In this document: one piece after another, positions 36,282-45,724 of the stretch
Numbering within the stretch: position 1 is the stretch's first letter
How the letters are laid out: every line of letters starts with the position of its first letter
Source of the DNA: Labilibaculum sp. K2S
GTDB taxonomy: Bacteria > Bacteroidota > Bacteroidia > Bacteroidales > Marinifilaceae
DNA length: 64,000 bases
Assembly: GCF_030372765.1 (NCBI RefSeq)
Contig: NZ_JAUCMW010000002.1
Span: forward strand, 432,694 to 496,693
Direction of reading: 5' to 3'
Made by a program: the position numbers and the translations under genes
Notes under the pieces: model-generated
Seen by the model: the letters and a program-made list of their open reading frames with translations, nothing else
Database searches by the model: none
Told to the model about the DNA's origin: nothing

Positions 36282-36857
36282 TTATTTCATTTTTGCTTCG
36301 ATGTACTGAATCAGGCAATGAATCACTTTAATGTGTATTTCCTGTACCCTATCGGAGTACTTCTCCCAAGGCACCCGAATTTCAACATCGCAAAGAGCAG
36401 CCATTTCACCTCCTGTTTTCCCGGTTAAACCAACAACAATCAGTCCTTTTTCTTTGGCCGCCTTTACTGCATTAATAATATTCGCTGAATTTCCCGAAGT
36501 ACTAATTCCTAAAAATACATCTCCCTTTTGGCCCATTCCTTCCACATATCTCGAGAAAATATAATCGAAACCATAATCGTTTGCCACACAAGTTATATGA
36601 CTGGCATCTGAAATGGCTACGGCTGGCATCGAGGGTCTGTCTCCTCGAAAACGACCCGTTAATTCTTCGGCAAAATGCATGGCATCGCACATCGAACCAC
36701 CATTACCGCAGGAAATAATCTTTCCCCCGTTTTTTATGGATTTTGCCATTGCTTCACCTGCCGCTTCGATTGCTGAAAAGTTAGCCTCATCGGCAATAAA
36801 TTCATTCAAAACTTTTTGTGCATCCAAAAAGCTTTCTTTTATATCATTTATAATCAT
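36282..36857 (-). CDS. gmhA: Phosphoheptose isomerase (sedoheptulose 7-phosphate isomerase)
   Basis: The 191-residue SIS-domain enzyme converts sedoheptulose 7-phosphate to D-glycero-D-manno-heptose 7-phosphate, the first step of the ADP-heptose pathway for lipopolysaccharide core. It closely follows E. coli GmhA throughout: [38 protein letters not shown], and [15 protein letters not shown] at the C-terminus. The catalytic His in IHIKVIH and the GxSxGNS phosphate loop are kept; GGSHCD of E. coli reads GGSMCD. The ATG at 36857 is preferred over a TTG at 36866. A TACTTTTG box ends 18 bp upstream of this ATG. No other heptose-pathway gene is in the window. Confidence 0.92.
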   Translation of the reverse strand: MIINDIKESFLDAQKVLNEFIADEANFSAIEAAGEAMAKSIKNGGKIISCGNGGSMCDAMHFAEELTGRFRGDRPSMPAVAISDASHITCVANDYGFDYIFSRYVEGMGQKGDVFLGISTSGNSANIINAVKAAKEKGLIVVGLTGKTGGEMAALCDVEIRVPWEKYSDRVQEIHIKVIHCLIQYIEAKMK

Positions 36858-36874
36858 CTTGTTCAAATTTTATT

Positions 36875-36882
36875 CAAAAGTA
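36875..36882 (-). promoter_or_regulatory. Candidate -7 box for gmhA
   Basis: The minus-strand TACTTTTG fits TAnnTTTG and lies 17 bp from the ATG at 36857, giving a very short leader. A TTG is present only about 12 bases further up, so the -33 spacing is poor. Confidence 0.35.
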
Positions 36883-37066
36883 TAAAAAAAAGAGCAATGA
36901 GATTTACGAGATAAGGGGTCAGATTCATTCATCCCCCAACTTTTATATTATTTTAAGATTTCCCCGACCTTTTGACCATTTGACCGTTAGACTTTTCAAG
37001 ACCCTTCCAGACTATTTTAGACTTTTTTAGTAAGTTTATGTTCTGAAACCCAAATCTCTTTCTTTC

Positions 37067-37870
37067 ATGAGTACTACAAAAGATCGTCTTTACGAAATCA
37101 TATTCGAGGCTGACACCAAATCGGGGAAAATCTTCGATATTGCACTGCTTATTGTTATTATTCTAAGCATCCTTCTAGTTGTTTTGGAAAGTGTGCCTTC
37201 CATCGAAAGAGATTATCACGATGTATTGAAACTTTCGGAATGGTTGATTACAGGGATCTTCTCTTTGGAATACATGCTGCGAATATGGATCGTTCAAAAA
37301 CCCAAAGCCTATATATTCAGCTTTTACGGCATTATCGATTTACTCTCGGTTCTACCCTCCTACTTAGGCCTTGTAATAGTTGGAACTCACGGCTTCATGG
37401 TAATCAGAGCCTTACGATTACTTCGGATTTTCCGGATTTTAAAACTCAACAGATATATTAAAGAGGGAGCTATTATTGTTCGAGCGCTTCGACAAAGCAG
37501 AATAAAGATATCCGTCTTTCTTTTTGCTGTTCTAACCATGGTAATCATCATCGGAACCATCATGTATTTGATTGAAGGCGGCGAAAACGGGTTCACCAGC
37601 ATTCCCCGCGGCATTTATTGGGCAGTTGTTACGCTTACCACCGTTGGCTATGGCGATATCTCCCCGACTACATCTCTTGGTCAGTTTTTTGCCAGCTTCG
37701 TAATGATTATTGGTTATGCCATTATCGCCGTTCCAACAGGGATTGTAACTGTTGAACTGAGCAAACAAAGTTCAAAAGCTGCATCCACTCAGGTTTGCCC
37801 AAATTGTTTAGCCGACAATCATGCCGAAGATGCTCTGTACTGCAATCAATGTGGTAAAAAACTTAACTAG
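37067..37870 (+). CDS. Voltage-gated potassium channel-like protein with C-terminal zinc ribbon
   Basis: The 267-residue protein has six membrane segments (about 20-43, 57-73, 88-105, 110-128, 147-170, 205-230). The voltage-sensor-like S4 is RALRLLRIFRILKLNRY (114-130), with arginines or lysines at every third or fourth position. The pore loop holds the selectivity filter TTVGYGD (191-197). A short cytoplasmic tail carries a zinc ribbon, CPNC and CNQC (C244, C247, C259, C262). It should be a tetrameric K+ channel gated by voltage, with the ribbon possibly tuning gating or assembly. It stands alone between gmhA and a small membrane protein gene. Confidence 0.9.
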   Translation: MSTTKDRLYEIIFEADTKSGKIFDIALLIVIILSILLVVLESVPSIERDYHDVLKLSEWLITGIFSLEYMLRIWIVQKPKAYIFSFYGIIDLLSVLPSYLGLVIVGTHGFMVIRALRLLRIFRILKLNRYIKEGAIIVRALRQSRIKISVFLFAVLTMVIIIGTIMYLIEGGENGFTSIPRGIYWAVVTLTTVGYGDISPTTSLGQFFASFVMIIGYAIIAVPTGIVTVELSKQSSKAASTQVCPNCLADNHAEDALYCNQCGKKLN

Positions 37871-37986
37871 ACCCTGTTCTTACGAAAGAAAATAATTTTA
37901 AAACCCCACAAGCAGATCCAGTTTTTTTAGGATATATTAACTCATGGCTGTGCAATTAGAGGGAAAATAAATTCAGAAAAAAACGA

Positions 37987-37994
37987 TATATTTG
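37987..37994 (+). promoter_or_regulatory. Candidate -7 box for the 38131 gene and mutL
   Basis: TATATTTG matches TAnnTTTG. No strong TTG is found at the ideal upstream spacing. Transcription from here would give a leader of about 130 bases before 38131. Confidence 0.4.
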
Positions 37995-38130
37995 TGTGTC
38001 TTTTTTAGACGAAAAGTATTGCTTGTATTGAATCTTTTGCTTTAGATGGGCGATTTTCCAAATTGAGCAGCAGAAGCATTCAAATTATACCTACAACATT
38101 ACACTTTTAACTGGTATAAAACATTTTATC

Positions 38131-38436
38131 ATGGGATTTACAAGTTTTTTTAAAAAACCTCAATACAAAAGATTTAATATTCAACCCAGATATTGGGATC
38201 CTGCAAAAGAAGCGAGAGAAGACAGAGAAAAAAGGATACGAGGAGAACTGGGTTTGAAGGATGAAAATGAACCATACATCCCCAACATAAAAGGACGAAT
38301 GAAAAGTGAACTGCGTCATGGTCACTTCGATTCTAATGGCTCCAGAAATAAATCGAACATTAGATTGTTAATTATCTTTGTCTTGCTTGCACTGGCAGCA
38401 TATATTTACCTTTATGGATGGAATGGAGTCATTTAA
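38131..38436 (+). CDS. Small membrane-anchored protein of unknown function
   Basis: The 101-residue protein is basic and hydrophilic over residues 1-75, with a charged KEAREDREKRIRGELGL stretch, and ends with one membrane helix (about 77-95, LLIIFVLLALAAYIYLYGW). This is a tail-anchored layout with the soluble part in the cytoplasm by the positive-inside rule. I do not recognise a named family. It lies 114 bp upstream of mutL on the same strand and may be co-transcribed with it, which is common for such small proteins in Bacteroidota. Confidence 0.7.
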   Translation: MGFTSFFKKPQYKRFNIQPRYWDPAKEAREDREKRIRGELGLKDENEPYIPNIKGRMKSELRHGHFDSNGSRNKSNIRLLIIFVLLALAAYIYLYGWNGVI

Positions 38437-38550
38437 ATTTCTCCTTTTCTAAATTTATTTTTGTCTCTTCTTCAGAATTCCTGAAATCAGACAATTTAAA
38501 TTTCACCCAACACGTTACTAGAAAGTTAAACTTTAGAAGTAGAAATTTAT

Positions 38551-40533
38551 ATGTCGGATTTGATACAGATTCTGCCTGACAATGTAGCCAATCAAATTGC
38601 TGCAGGTGAGGTAGTTCAAAGACCAGCTTCAGTTGTAAAAGAGCTTGTGGAGAATGCCATTGATGCTGGAGGTAACTCTATAAAAATCAACTTAAAAGAT
38701 GCTGGAAGAACATTAATTCAGGTAATTGATAATGGATGTGGTATGTCCGTTACCGATGCGCGTCTTGCTTTTGAACGGCATGCAACTTCTAAAATTCGAA
38801 AAGCGAAAGATCTGTTTGCGATTCGAACCATGGGTTTTCGCGGCGAAGCACTCGCCTCTATTGCGGCAATTGCCAATGTTGAATTAAAAACCAAACGAAC
38901 CGAAGACGAATTAGGGACTCACATTGTTATTAGTGGTTCCGAAGCAATTTCTCAGGAAGTTTCGGCTTGCAGCGATGGAAGTAATTTCATTGTAAAAAAC
39001 CTCTTTTTTAATGTTCCTGCCCGTCGAAAATTCTTAAAAGCAAATTCTACCGAACTTCGCAATATCATTACCGAATTTCATCGAATCGTGCTTTCGCATC
39101 CCGAAATTGCTTTTCAACTTCTCCACAACGACTCAGAAATATACAACCTGCCTGCCAGTCATATCCGCCAACGAATTATCAATGTTTTTGGCAAAGGTAT
39201 GAACCAAAGGTTAATCAGTATAAATACAAGCACCAGCATTGTTAATTTGACCGGTTTTATCGGGAAACCGAAAAATGCGAAAAAAAATTTAGGGGAACAA
39301 TTCTTTTTTGTGAACAACCGCTACATGCGGCACCCTTATTTTCACAAAGCAATTATGCAGGCTTACGATAAAATATTGCCACCTGAAACCATACCGCCTT
39401 ACTTTATCTTTTTTGAGGTCGATCCACAGATTATTGATATCAATATTCATCCGACCAAAACAGAAATTAAGTTTGAAGACGAAAGAGCGATCTATCAAAT
39501 TATTCAAGCATCTATCCGCGAGGCTTTGGGGAAATTTAATATTGTGCCTTCCATCGATTTTGATGAAGACAACAGTTTGGAAATTCCTGTGGCCGGCAGC
39601 AATGCCGATATTGAGGCTCCAATGATTAAGGTGAATCCTGAATTCAACCCTTTCGAAGCGGATTTGAACTACAACCCTTTTGATGGAGAAAAAAGCTATA
39701 ATCCCTTTGACGAGGAACGAAGATCTTTTGAATCGAACCAATTCTATCAGGAATTTAAAGCGAAAACACCTCATCAGCAAAGTGGAAGTACTAGAAAACC
39801 AGTACCCGAAAAATGGGAGACTCTATACGAAGAACCTTCTAAAAGAGAGTCGGATGAGAAATTAAATCAGGCGAAAATTGATCGGGAAAATATTCCGGAT
39901 TATTTTCAGCCGCAAAAACCACCGGAAGAATTTGTACAAAAGAAACTGCATCCGCAGGAACAAATTCAGAAAGCAAAGAATTTTTTTCAGTTAAAGAACA
40001 AATACATATTAACACCGATTCGCTCCGGCTTGATGATCATCGATCAGCGTAAAGCACATGAGCGCATTTTATTTGAGAAATTCATCAATTCGTTGGAAAA
40101 TCATCAAGGAATTGCTCAGCAAACTTTATTCCCTCAAACCATAGAACTCAATGCTTCGGATTACACTCTTTTACAGGTAATTATTGAAGATGTGAGAGCC
40201 TTGGGGTTTGACATCAGAGAATTTGGGAAGAAAACCTTTGTGATTAATGGAACTCCGGCTGATATCCACAATTGCGAACCAAAAGAATTGGTTGAAAACC
40301 TGTTGGCGAACTACAAGTCGAACCAAATGGATGTGAAACTGAAAATTCGCGAAAATTTAGCAAAGTCATTGGCAAAAGCATCGGCTTTAAATTATGGCAA
40401 AACCCTCTCGAATGAGGAAATGAGTTCAATAATCGATCAACTTTTTGCCTGTGCAACTCCTAATTTCACACCCGATGGGAAAGCAATTATTTCGGTTCTT
40501 GAATCTCAGGAATTGGAAAGCAGATTTAAATAA
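38551..40533 (+). CDS. mutL: DNA mismatch repair protein MutL
   Basis: The 660-residue protein has the GHKL ATPase domain (1-330) with IAAGEVVQRPASVVKELVENAIDAG, DNGCGM and TMGFRGEALASI. This is followed by a long acidic linker containing repeated NPFE/NPFD motifs (about 365-395), possible clamp-type binding motifs, and a C-terminal dimerisation domain (from about 475). The nuclease motif normally DQHA-x2-E reads DQRKAHERILFE, and the C-terminal metal motif ends CATPNFTPDG rather than a Cys-x-P-x-His form, so endonuclease activity is uncertain. MutS is not in the window. Two rhomboid genes follow on the same strand. Confidence 0.95.
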   Translation: MSDLIQILPDNVANQIAAGEVVQRPASVVKELVENAIDAGGNSIKINLKDAGRTLIQVIDNGCGMSVTDARLAFERHATSKIRKAKDLFAIRTMGFRGEALASIAAIANVELKTKRTEDELGTHIVISGSEAISQEVSACSDGSNFIVKNLFFNVPARRKFLKANSTELRNIITEFHRIVLSHPEIAFQLLHNDSEIYNLPASHIRQRIINVFGKGMNQRLISINTSTSIVNLTGFIGKPKNAKKNLGEQFFFVNNRYMRHPYFHKAIMQAYDKILPPETIPPYFIFFEVDPQIIDINIHPTKTEIKFEDERAIYQIIQASIREALGKFNIVPSIDFDEDNSLEIPVAGSNADIEAPMIKVNPEFNPFEADLNYNPFDGEKSYNPFDEERRSFESNQFYQEFKAKTPHQQSGSTRKPVPEKWETLYEEPSKRESDEKLNQAKIDRENIPDYFQPQKPPEEFVQKKLHPQEQIQKAKNFFQLKNKYILTPIRSGLMIIDQRKAHERILFEKFINSLENHQGIAQQTLFPQTIELNASDYTLLQVIIEDVRALGFDIREFGKKTFVINGTPADIHNCEPKELVENLLANYKSNQMDVKLKIRENLAKSLAKASALNYGKTLSNEEMSSIIDQLFACATPNFTPDGKAIISVLESQELESRFK

Positions 40534-40627
40534 GGTGACAATCTGTCGTAGATTTGTTAATCACACACACAAATTATAAATTGGTCTGACTATTGTTAGC
40601 TAAAAGGAAATATTAAAATAAATTCGA

Positions 40628-41449
40628 ATGAGTCAATTCAGATCTTCTCTATTAAACCTCCCTCCGGTTGTAAAAAACCTGATAATTATAAATGTGCTAG
40701 TCCTGCTCGGAACCATGGTAATCGGCGACCGGTTTGGCTTTAGTATGGATAATCTTTTTGCGTTGCACCAACCGGCATCAGAGTATTTCAGACCGCATCA
40801 GTTCATTACGCATATGTTTATGCATGGAGGAATAGGTCATTTATTTTTTAATATGTTTGCCCTGTTCATGTTTGGTCGCGTACTGGAAGAAGTTTGGGGA
40901 CCAAAACGATTTTTACTGTACTACATGATAACAGGACTTGGTGCGGCTGCACTTCACACATTTGTAGGGTGGCTTGACTATTCCTCAATGAAAGCTGCTG
41001 CAAATGCATTTAGCAATACGCCATCTCCCGATTTAATGCTTCAATTTATTCGTGAGCACATGGGACCGGTTAAACCTTGGGTTACCGATTTTGTAAACAG
41101 CTGGGCCGAACATCCGAATAATGCCTTCGATACGCAAAAGGCTATTGCGATGGTAAACCAAATGATTACTGAGAACATTAATGTTCCTACAATTGGAGCT
41201 TCGGGAGCAGTATTCGGAATTCTTTTGGCTTTTGGTATGTTATTCCCAAATACTGAGCTGATGCTTTTATTTCCTCCTATTCCAATCAAAGCAAAGTATT
41301 TTGTAGTTGGATACGGTGCAATTGAATTATTTATGGGCTTTCAACATCAAAGTGGCGATAATATTGCCCATTTTGCTCACTTAGGTGGAATGTTATTTGG
41401 ATTTATCCTGATAAAGTATTGGCAGAAGAATTCAAACCGATTTTATTAA
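40628..41449 (+). CDS. Rhomboid family intramembrane serine protease
   Basis: The 273-residue protein has about six membrane helices. The catalytic dyad is Ser192 in GASGAVFG and a His in the AHFAHLGG motif (about 251), and the HGGIGHLFFNM segment (residues 66-76) is the conserved helix-2 region. A long insertion (about 118-185) separates helices 3 and 4. It would cleave membrane proteins within the bilayer; substrates are unknown. A second rhomboid gene starts 21 bp downstream, so they form a pair and probably share a transcript with the EEP protein. Confidence 0.9.
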   Translation: MSQFRSSLLNLPPVVKNLIIINVLVLLGTMVIGDRFGFSMDNLFALHQPASEYFRPHQFITHMFMHGGIGHLFFNMFALFMFGRVLEEVWGPKRFLLYYMITGLGAAALHTFVGWLDYSSMKAAANAFSNTPSPDLMLQFIREHMGPVKPWVTDFVNSWAEHPNNAFDTQKAIAMVNQMITENINVPTIGASGAVFGILLAFGMLFPNTELMLLFPPIPIKAKYFVVGYGAIELFMGFQHQSGDNIAHFAHLGGMLFGFILIKYWQKNSNRFY

Positions 41450-41470
41450 TAGTTAAATGATTGATATTTC

Positions 41471-42403
41471 ATGAGCATGAATTTCAACAATCCATATCAG
41501 TCCTATTCCCACCAGAGTATTTGGGACGGAATTAAAGACTCATTCAAAGAAGGAAGTAATTTAACAAGACTGATCTACATCAACTTTGGTGTTTTTCTGA
41601 TTGTTAAAATTGTGAATGTATTAACATTTTTTGCAGGCATTGAAACCTCACAAGTTCCATTCCTTGTTCACTGGTTATCGGTACCTGCCGAAACCAATGC
41701 ATTATTAAGCAGACCATGGACTGTGTTTACCTACATGTTTTTACATGAAGGATTTCTGCACATACTAAAGAATATGCTTTGGTTATTCTGGTTTGGAAGA
41801 ATTTTCCTAAGTTATCTTGATCAGAAAAAACTGGTGAGCATTTATTTGATTGGCGGTTTAACCGGTGCTGCAACATATATATTTGCCTATAACCTCTTTC
41901 CTGTTTTCGAAAGTCTTCGATTTGGATCGTATGCTTTGGGTGCTTCTGCTTCGGTTATGGCAATTGTCTTTGCTACGGTAATTTATACTCCCAATCATGT
42001 TGTTCATCTCATGTTTATTGGTCCGGTTAAAATTAAATACATCGCCTTATTTTTTATTGTTACAGATATACTTAGCATTCCAATGGGTAACGCAGGTGGT
42101 CATATTGCTCATTTAGGCGGTGCTTTTTATGGTTGGTTATTCATAAATCAGCTTCGTAAGGGTAAAGATATTTCTTCTGGATTTAATTCACTTATGGATT
42201 CGTTTTTTGGCCTTTTTAAGAAAAGAAAAATGAAAGTAAGTTATAAGAATACCCAGAAAATGGACGATAAAGAGTACAACAAAGCAAAAAAACAACACCA
42301 GGAACACTTAGATGCTATTTTGGAGAAAATTGCAAAATCGGGATACGACAGCCTAAGTAAAGAAGAAAAAGAAATCCTTTTTAAATCCAGTAACCAGAAG
42401 TAA
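41471..42403 (+). CDS. Rhomboid family intramembrane serine protease, second copy
   Basis: This 310-residue rhomboid has catalytic Ser159 in GASASVMA and His214 in GHIAHLGG. It differs from its neighbour in having a shorter loop and a basic C-terminal tail (from about 230) ending in a KAKKQHQEHLDAILEKIAKSGYDSLSKEEKEILF-like helix-turn segment typical of Bacteroidota rhomboids. The catalytic residues are intact, so it is likely active. The stop codon is 4 bp before the next gene, suggesting coupling. Confidence 0.9.
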   Translation: MSMNFNNPYQSYSHQSIWDGIKDSFKEGSNLTRLIYINFGVFLIVKIVNVLTFFAGIETSQVPFLVHWLSVPAETNALLSRPWTVFTYMFLHEGFLHILKNMLWLFWFGRIFLSYLDQKKLVSIYLIGGLTGAATYIFAYNLFPVFESLRFGSYALGASASVMAIVFATVIYTPNHVVHLMFIGPVKIKYIALFFIVTDILSIPMGNAGGHIAHLGGAFYGWLFINQLRKGKDISSGFNSLMDSFFGLFKKRKMKVSYKNTQKMDDKEYNKAKKQHQEHLDAILEKIAKSGYDSLSKEEKEILFKSSNQK

Positions 42404-42407
42404 TCGC

Positions 42408-43481
42408 TTGAAGAACTTTCTGCACAAATCACTTGTTATCTTTAGCCTGATATTTTCAGGCTCACTTTTGATTTCCTATCTGGCAGCTTACATCAACCCG
42501 GACAATTTTTGGCCACCAGCCTTTTGGGGGTTAGCCTATCCTTATCTGCTGGCTATTAATATTTTATTTACTATTTATTGGATGATTAGAAGGCGTTGGA
42601 GTTTTTTAATTCCTCTTTTGGCCATATTAATTGGTTATCAATCTTTTTCCAATTTCATTCAATTTAACTTCTCCGGTAATTCAACAAACAATGAAAATTC
42701 CATTAACGTTTTAAGTTACAATGTGCGCTCATTTGACATTTACAAATGGACAAAAGACCCAAAGACACCTTCAAATATCATTCAGCTCTCTAAAGAGCTT
42801 GGAGCAGGAATTATTTGTTTTCAGGAATTCAGAGCTACAAAATCAGGTTTACTTTCAATTAGTAATCTAAAAAAAGAATTGAACACGAAATATTCAATCA
42901 GAAGCAAGCATGGAACAGGTATCGCAATCTTCTCCCGATATCCAATTATCCATCATGGGGAAATTAATTTTGAGAAGGGAAATTTATGCAGTGCTGTTTT
43001 TGCAGATTTACAAATTGGAAAAAAAATACTTCGTGTTTATAATCTTCATTTGGAGTCGAACCGTTTTGCAGGTAAAAATTACGAATTCATCAACAAAAAA
43101 GAGTTCAAGGCTGATGAACAGGAATTAAACGAGCTTAAAGACATTTCCTTCCGATTGCGTTATGCATTTATCCGCAGAGCCAAACAAGCCCAAATAATTC
43201 GGGCACATATCGATAAATCGCCTCATCCTACAATTGTATGTGGTGATTTTAACGACACACCTCAATCCTTTACCTATAAAACTTTGAGTGATCAGTTTAG
43301 CGACTGTTTTAAAGACAAAGGCAGTGGAATCAGCACAACTTATGTAGGAGATTTTCCATCGTTCAGAATTGATTATATTCTTCATGATGAGCATACAATC
43401 TGCAACGAGTATCAGAGAATCAAAAAACAATACTCCGATCATTTTCCAATTCTATCCAAACTCTCCTTTGTTAAAGAATAA
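42408..43481 (+). CDS. Endonuclease/exonuclease/phosphatase family membrane protein
   Basis: The 357-residue protein starts at a TTG (42408), 4 bp after the rhomboid stop; no ATG occurs before residue 59, and the N-terminal membrane segments require an early start. Three hydrophobic helices (about 5-28, 40-60, 68-85) precede an EEP catalytic domain with NVLSYNVRSFD, CFQEFR, YNLHLES, CGDFND and a final SDHFPILS motif. EEP domains hydrolyse phosphodiester or phosphate-ester bonds in nucleic acids, lipids or phosphoinositides; a membrane-anchored lipid hydrolase is possible but not shown. It is convergent with the gene at 43487. Confidence 0.85.
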   Translation: MKNFLHKSLVIFSLIFSGSLLISYLAAYINPDNFWPPAFWGLAYPYLLAINILFTIYWMIRRRWSFLIPLLAILIGYQSFSNFIQFNFSGNSTNNENSINVLSYNVRSFDIYKWTKDPKTPSNIIQLSKELGAGIICFQEFRATKSGLLSISNLKKELNTKYSIRSKHGTGIAIFSRYPIIHHGEINFEKGNLCSAVFADLQIGKKILRVYNLHLESNRFAGKNYEFINKKEFKADEQELNELKDISFRLRYAFIRRAKQAQIIRAHIDKSPHPTIVCGDFNDTPQSFTYKTLSDQFSDCFKDKGSGISTTYVGDFPSFRIDYILHDEHTICNEYQRIKKQYSDHFPILSKLSFVKE

Positions 43482-43486
43482 GCTTT

Positions 43487-44209
43487 CTATTTAATAATTA
43501 CCTGGAATTTTCGCTCAGAAACATTGATGTTGTAATCCTGCGTTTGGTATTTTGCAACAATATTCAAGGTGGTATCAAGTCCTGCAACACGATCGTAAGG
43601 AATTTCGAATCGTGCTAATCCTCCTTTTGCATAAAGAGGCTTGGCTGCAAACGGAATGTATTTATCTTCCATTAAATCGGTGATGTAGAAAATCACATTC
43701 TTAGAGTAATTACTTAGTGACAATGTTAAAACCACAACATCTTCCTTCACAAATTTCTGCATTTCAATACTTGGTAAATTAGTCCGCAAACGTCCATCCT
43801 GTCTGTATTCTTTCAGACCAATACCGGGCTGGCCTTTCCTATAAGGCGTTTCAGCCCAGATATTACCATTGGAATAGTATTTCTTCTGAACACCATCCTT
43901 TTCATCTTTGTGATAAGGAGTAATGCTATACAATTTGCCGTTTTTATGGAATTTTTTGGCAACGCCATTCTTCTGGTCATCAACATACATGATTTCATCA
44001 CTCAACTCACCTGATGAATAATAAATTTTACATACCCCATGACGCACACCATTTCGAAAAGTAATTTCGGCAGTTAATCTATTCTCATCATCATACTGCT
44101 TAACAACTCCATTTTCCACAAAAGATTCATCCAAACTTACCGATTGCACTTTCTTATGCTCGCAGGCAAACAGCAAAATCAATACGAATAGGCAAATCCA
44201 ATTTTTCAT
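43487..44209 (-). CDS. Lipoprotein with YwqK/MORN-like repeats
   Basis: The 240-residue protein has a lipoprotein signal, FVLILLFAC, with the lipid-bearing cysteine at residue 16. Four to five ~23-residue MORN-like units follow (NGVVKQYDDENR, NGVRHGVCKIYYSSGEL, KNGVAKKFHKNGKLY, KDGVQKKYYSNGNIW, QPGIGLKEYRQDGRL), as in YwqK-family proteins. The last ~90 residues form a separate beta-rich domain. YwqK-type proteins are often annotated as antitoxins in automatic pipelines, but no toxin partner is next to this gene, so that label is not adopted. It probably sits in the outer or inner membrane facing the periplasm. Confidence 0.8.
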   Translation of the reverse strand: MKNWICLFVLILLFACEHKKVQSVSLDESFVENGVVKQYDDENRLTAEITFRNGVRHGVCKIYYSSGELSDEIMYVDDQKNGVAKKFHKNGKLYSITPYHKDEKDGVQKKYYSNGNIWAETPYRKGQPGIGLKEYRQDGRLRTNLPSIEMQKFVKEDVVVLTLSLSNYSKNVIFYITDLMEDKYIPFAAKPLYAKGGLARFEIPYDRVAGLDTTLNIVAKYQTQDYNINVSERKFQVIIK

Positions 44210-44357
44210 TTGGGGAGTTCTCTACGTGTTAGAAATTATTGAGTGTTTCATAAAAATAATGCAAAGGTATGGAAGATGAAAATTATTCATCAACAAATAA
44301 ACAGTAAATAAGTGGAAGGTAAGCCTTTGGTCTATTTAATAATGAAGAATGGCTGAT

Positions 44358-45278
44358 TTACATCATTTTTTTTCTCTTCAGCAAATAAGCCTTAAGAACG
44401 GTATGAAATTCTTTTCGGATGTCTGCTTCTGCATAATCAATCGCAAACTTTCCGCACAAAAGCTCTAATTCTGTAAAGAACTCCTTCTGCTTTTGGCTGT
44501 ATAAACTTCTAATATCCGAAGGATTCAATTTAATGCTTTCTCCTGTCTCCAAATCGATAAACTGACTGGGGTGATTTGCAAAATTGAATTCGTTTTCAAA
44601 TTCTTTATCCCGAATGGAAAAGAGTAAAACCTCGTGTTTATTAAAACGTAAATGCTGCAAAGATTCCAGGATTTCCTTAGGCGTTTCATCACCCATAAAA
44701 TCAGAAAAAACAATTACGAGTGAACGTTTATGCAATCCTTCGGCAAGCTTGTGCAATGTATCAGAAATTTTGGTTTCCCGATTTTTCTCAATTCCTTCTT
44801 TGTTATAGAGTTTGCTTAAATGAGCATACAGCAAATGAGCATGAGTATTTGAAAGTTTTGCCGGAGTAAGAATATCTATTTTATCGGAGAAGGTACACAA
44901 GCCAACTGCGTCTCTTTGTTTTCGTAATAAATGAATCAAAGCCGCTGCACAAAGCACCGAAAATCCCAATTTAGTTTGGTGTTTCTGCTGATAAGGGAAC
45001 AACATTGAAGAAGAGGTATCTACAACAATATGAGCCCTTAAATTGGTTTCTTCCTCAAATTGTTTTACAAACAGCTTATCGCTGCGTGCGTATAGTTTCC
45101 AATCGATGTGTTTGGTTGACTCTCCTTTATTGTAGAGTCGGTGTTCTGCAAACTCAACCGAAAATCCATGATACGGACTTCGGTGCAAACCAATTAAAAA
45201 TCCTTCAACAATCTGCTTGGCCAAAAGCTCCAGATTATCAAACTCTTCGAATTGTATCAGATCTGAGAGTTGCTTCAA
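44358..45278 (-). CDS. DUF58 domain protein with vWA-like MIDAS
   Basis: The 306-residue protein belongs to the DUF58 family, usually found in MoxR AAA+ ATPase operons. The family segment RLYNKGESTKHIDWKLYARSDKLFVKQFEEE (about 47-77) is followed by a vWA-like domain whose metal site is VVDTSSSML (DxSxS, residues about 86-92). It starts at a TTG (45278); no in-frame ATG occurs before the vWA domain. No MoxR gene is adjacent in the window, and trxA lies just upstream on the same strand with a terminator between. Function is uncertain; related proteins assist assembly or maturation of other complexes. Confidence 0.82.
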   Translation of the reverse strand: MKQLSDLIQFEEFDNLELLAKQIVEGFLIGLHRSPYHGFSVEFAEHRLYNKGESTKHIDWKLYARSDKLFVKQFEEETNLRAHIVVDTSSSMLFPYQQKHQTKLGFSVLCAAALIHLLRKQRDAVGLCTFSDKIDILTPAKLSNTHAHLLYAHLSKLYNKEGIEKNRETKISDTLHKLAEGLHKRSLVIVFSDFMGDETPKEILESLQHLRFNKHEVLLFSIRDKEFENEFNFANHPSQFIDLETGESIKLNPSDIRSLYSQKQKEFFTELELLCGKFAIDYAEADIRKEFHTVLKAYLLKRKKMM

Positions 45279-45304
45279 AAAAATCTATTTTGAATGTGAA
45301 CAAA

Positions 45305-45338
45305 GAAAAAAAAGGCATAGAAAGAATCTCTCTATGCC
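45305..45338 (-). terminator. Intrinsic terminator of trxA
   Basis: GGCATAGA (45314-45321) and TCTATGCC (45331-45338) form the stem, and the A-run 45306-45313 gives the T-tract on the minus strand. The TTG start of the DUF58 gene is only about 30 bp further on. Confidence 0.8.
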
Positions 45339-45359
45339 CAAATATTTTGCAATCAACAC

Positions 45360-45677
45360 TTACAATAAAGCGTCAATTTTTTCAGCAAGACTTGATTTTG
45401 GAACAGCACCAACTTGTTTGTCCACAATTTCACCACCTTTAAAGAAAAGAATAGTAGGAATATTACGAATTCCAAATTTTGCAGAAGTAGCAGGACTACT
45501 GTCAACATCCATTTTTGTAACTACAACTTTACCGTCGTAATCATTAGAAAGTTCGTCTACAATTGGGCCAACCATTCTACAAGGGCCACACCATTCGGCC
45601 CAGAAATCAACCAATACAGGCTTATCTGATTTCAACACAACTTCTTCGAAATTAGCATCGTTTACTGCAATTGTCAT
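45360..45677 (-). CDS. trxA: Thioredoxin
   Basis: The 105-residue protein is a canonical thioredoxin with the active site WCGPC in DFWAEWCGPCRMVGP, the cis-proline loop in IRNIPTILFF, and the C-terminal segment VGAVPKSSLAEKIDALL. It reduces cytoplasmic disulphides and supplies electrons to ribonucleotide reductase and peroxiredoxins. It lies 47 bp downstream of dnaE on the same strand and may be read through from it. A terminator follows. Confidence 0.97.
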   Translation of the reverse strand: MTIAVNDANFEEVVLKSDKPVLVDFWAEWCGPCRMVGPIVDELSNDYDGKVVVTKMDVDSSPATSAKFGIRNIPTILFFKGGEIVDKQVGAVPKSSLAEKIDALL

Positions 45678-45724
45678 GGTAATCTATTTTTAATTGTTTT
45701 GAATTTTATATTTATCCGTGCAAG

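Noticed and set aside
43487..44209. YwqK-type antitoxin of a toxin-antitoxin system
   Set aside because: It has a lipoprotein signal, and no toxin gene lies beside it.
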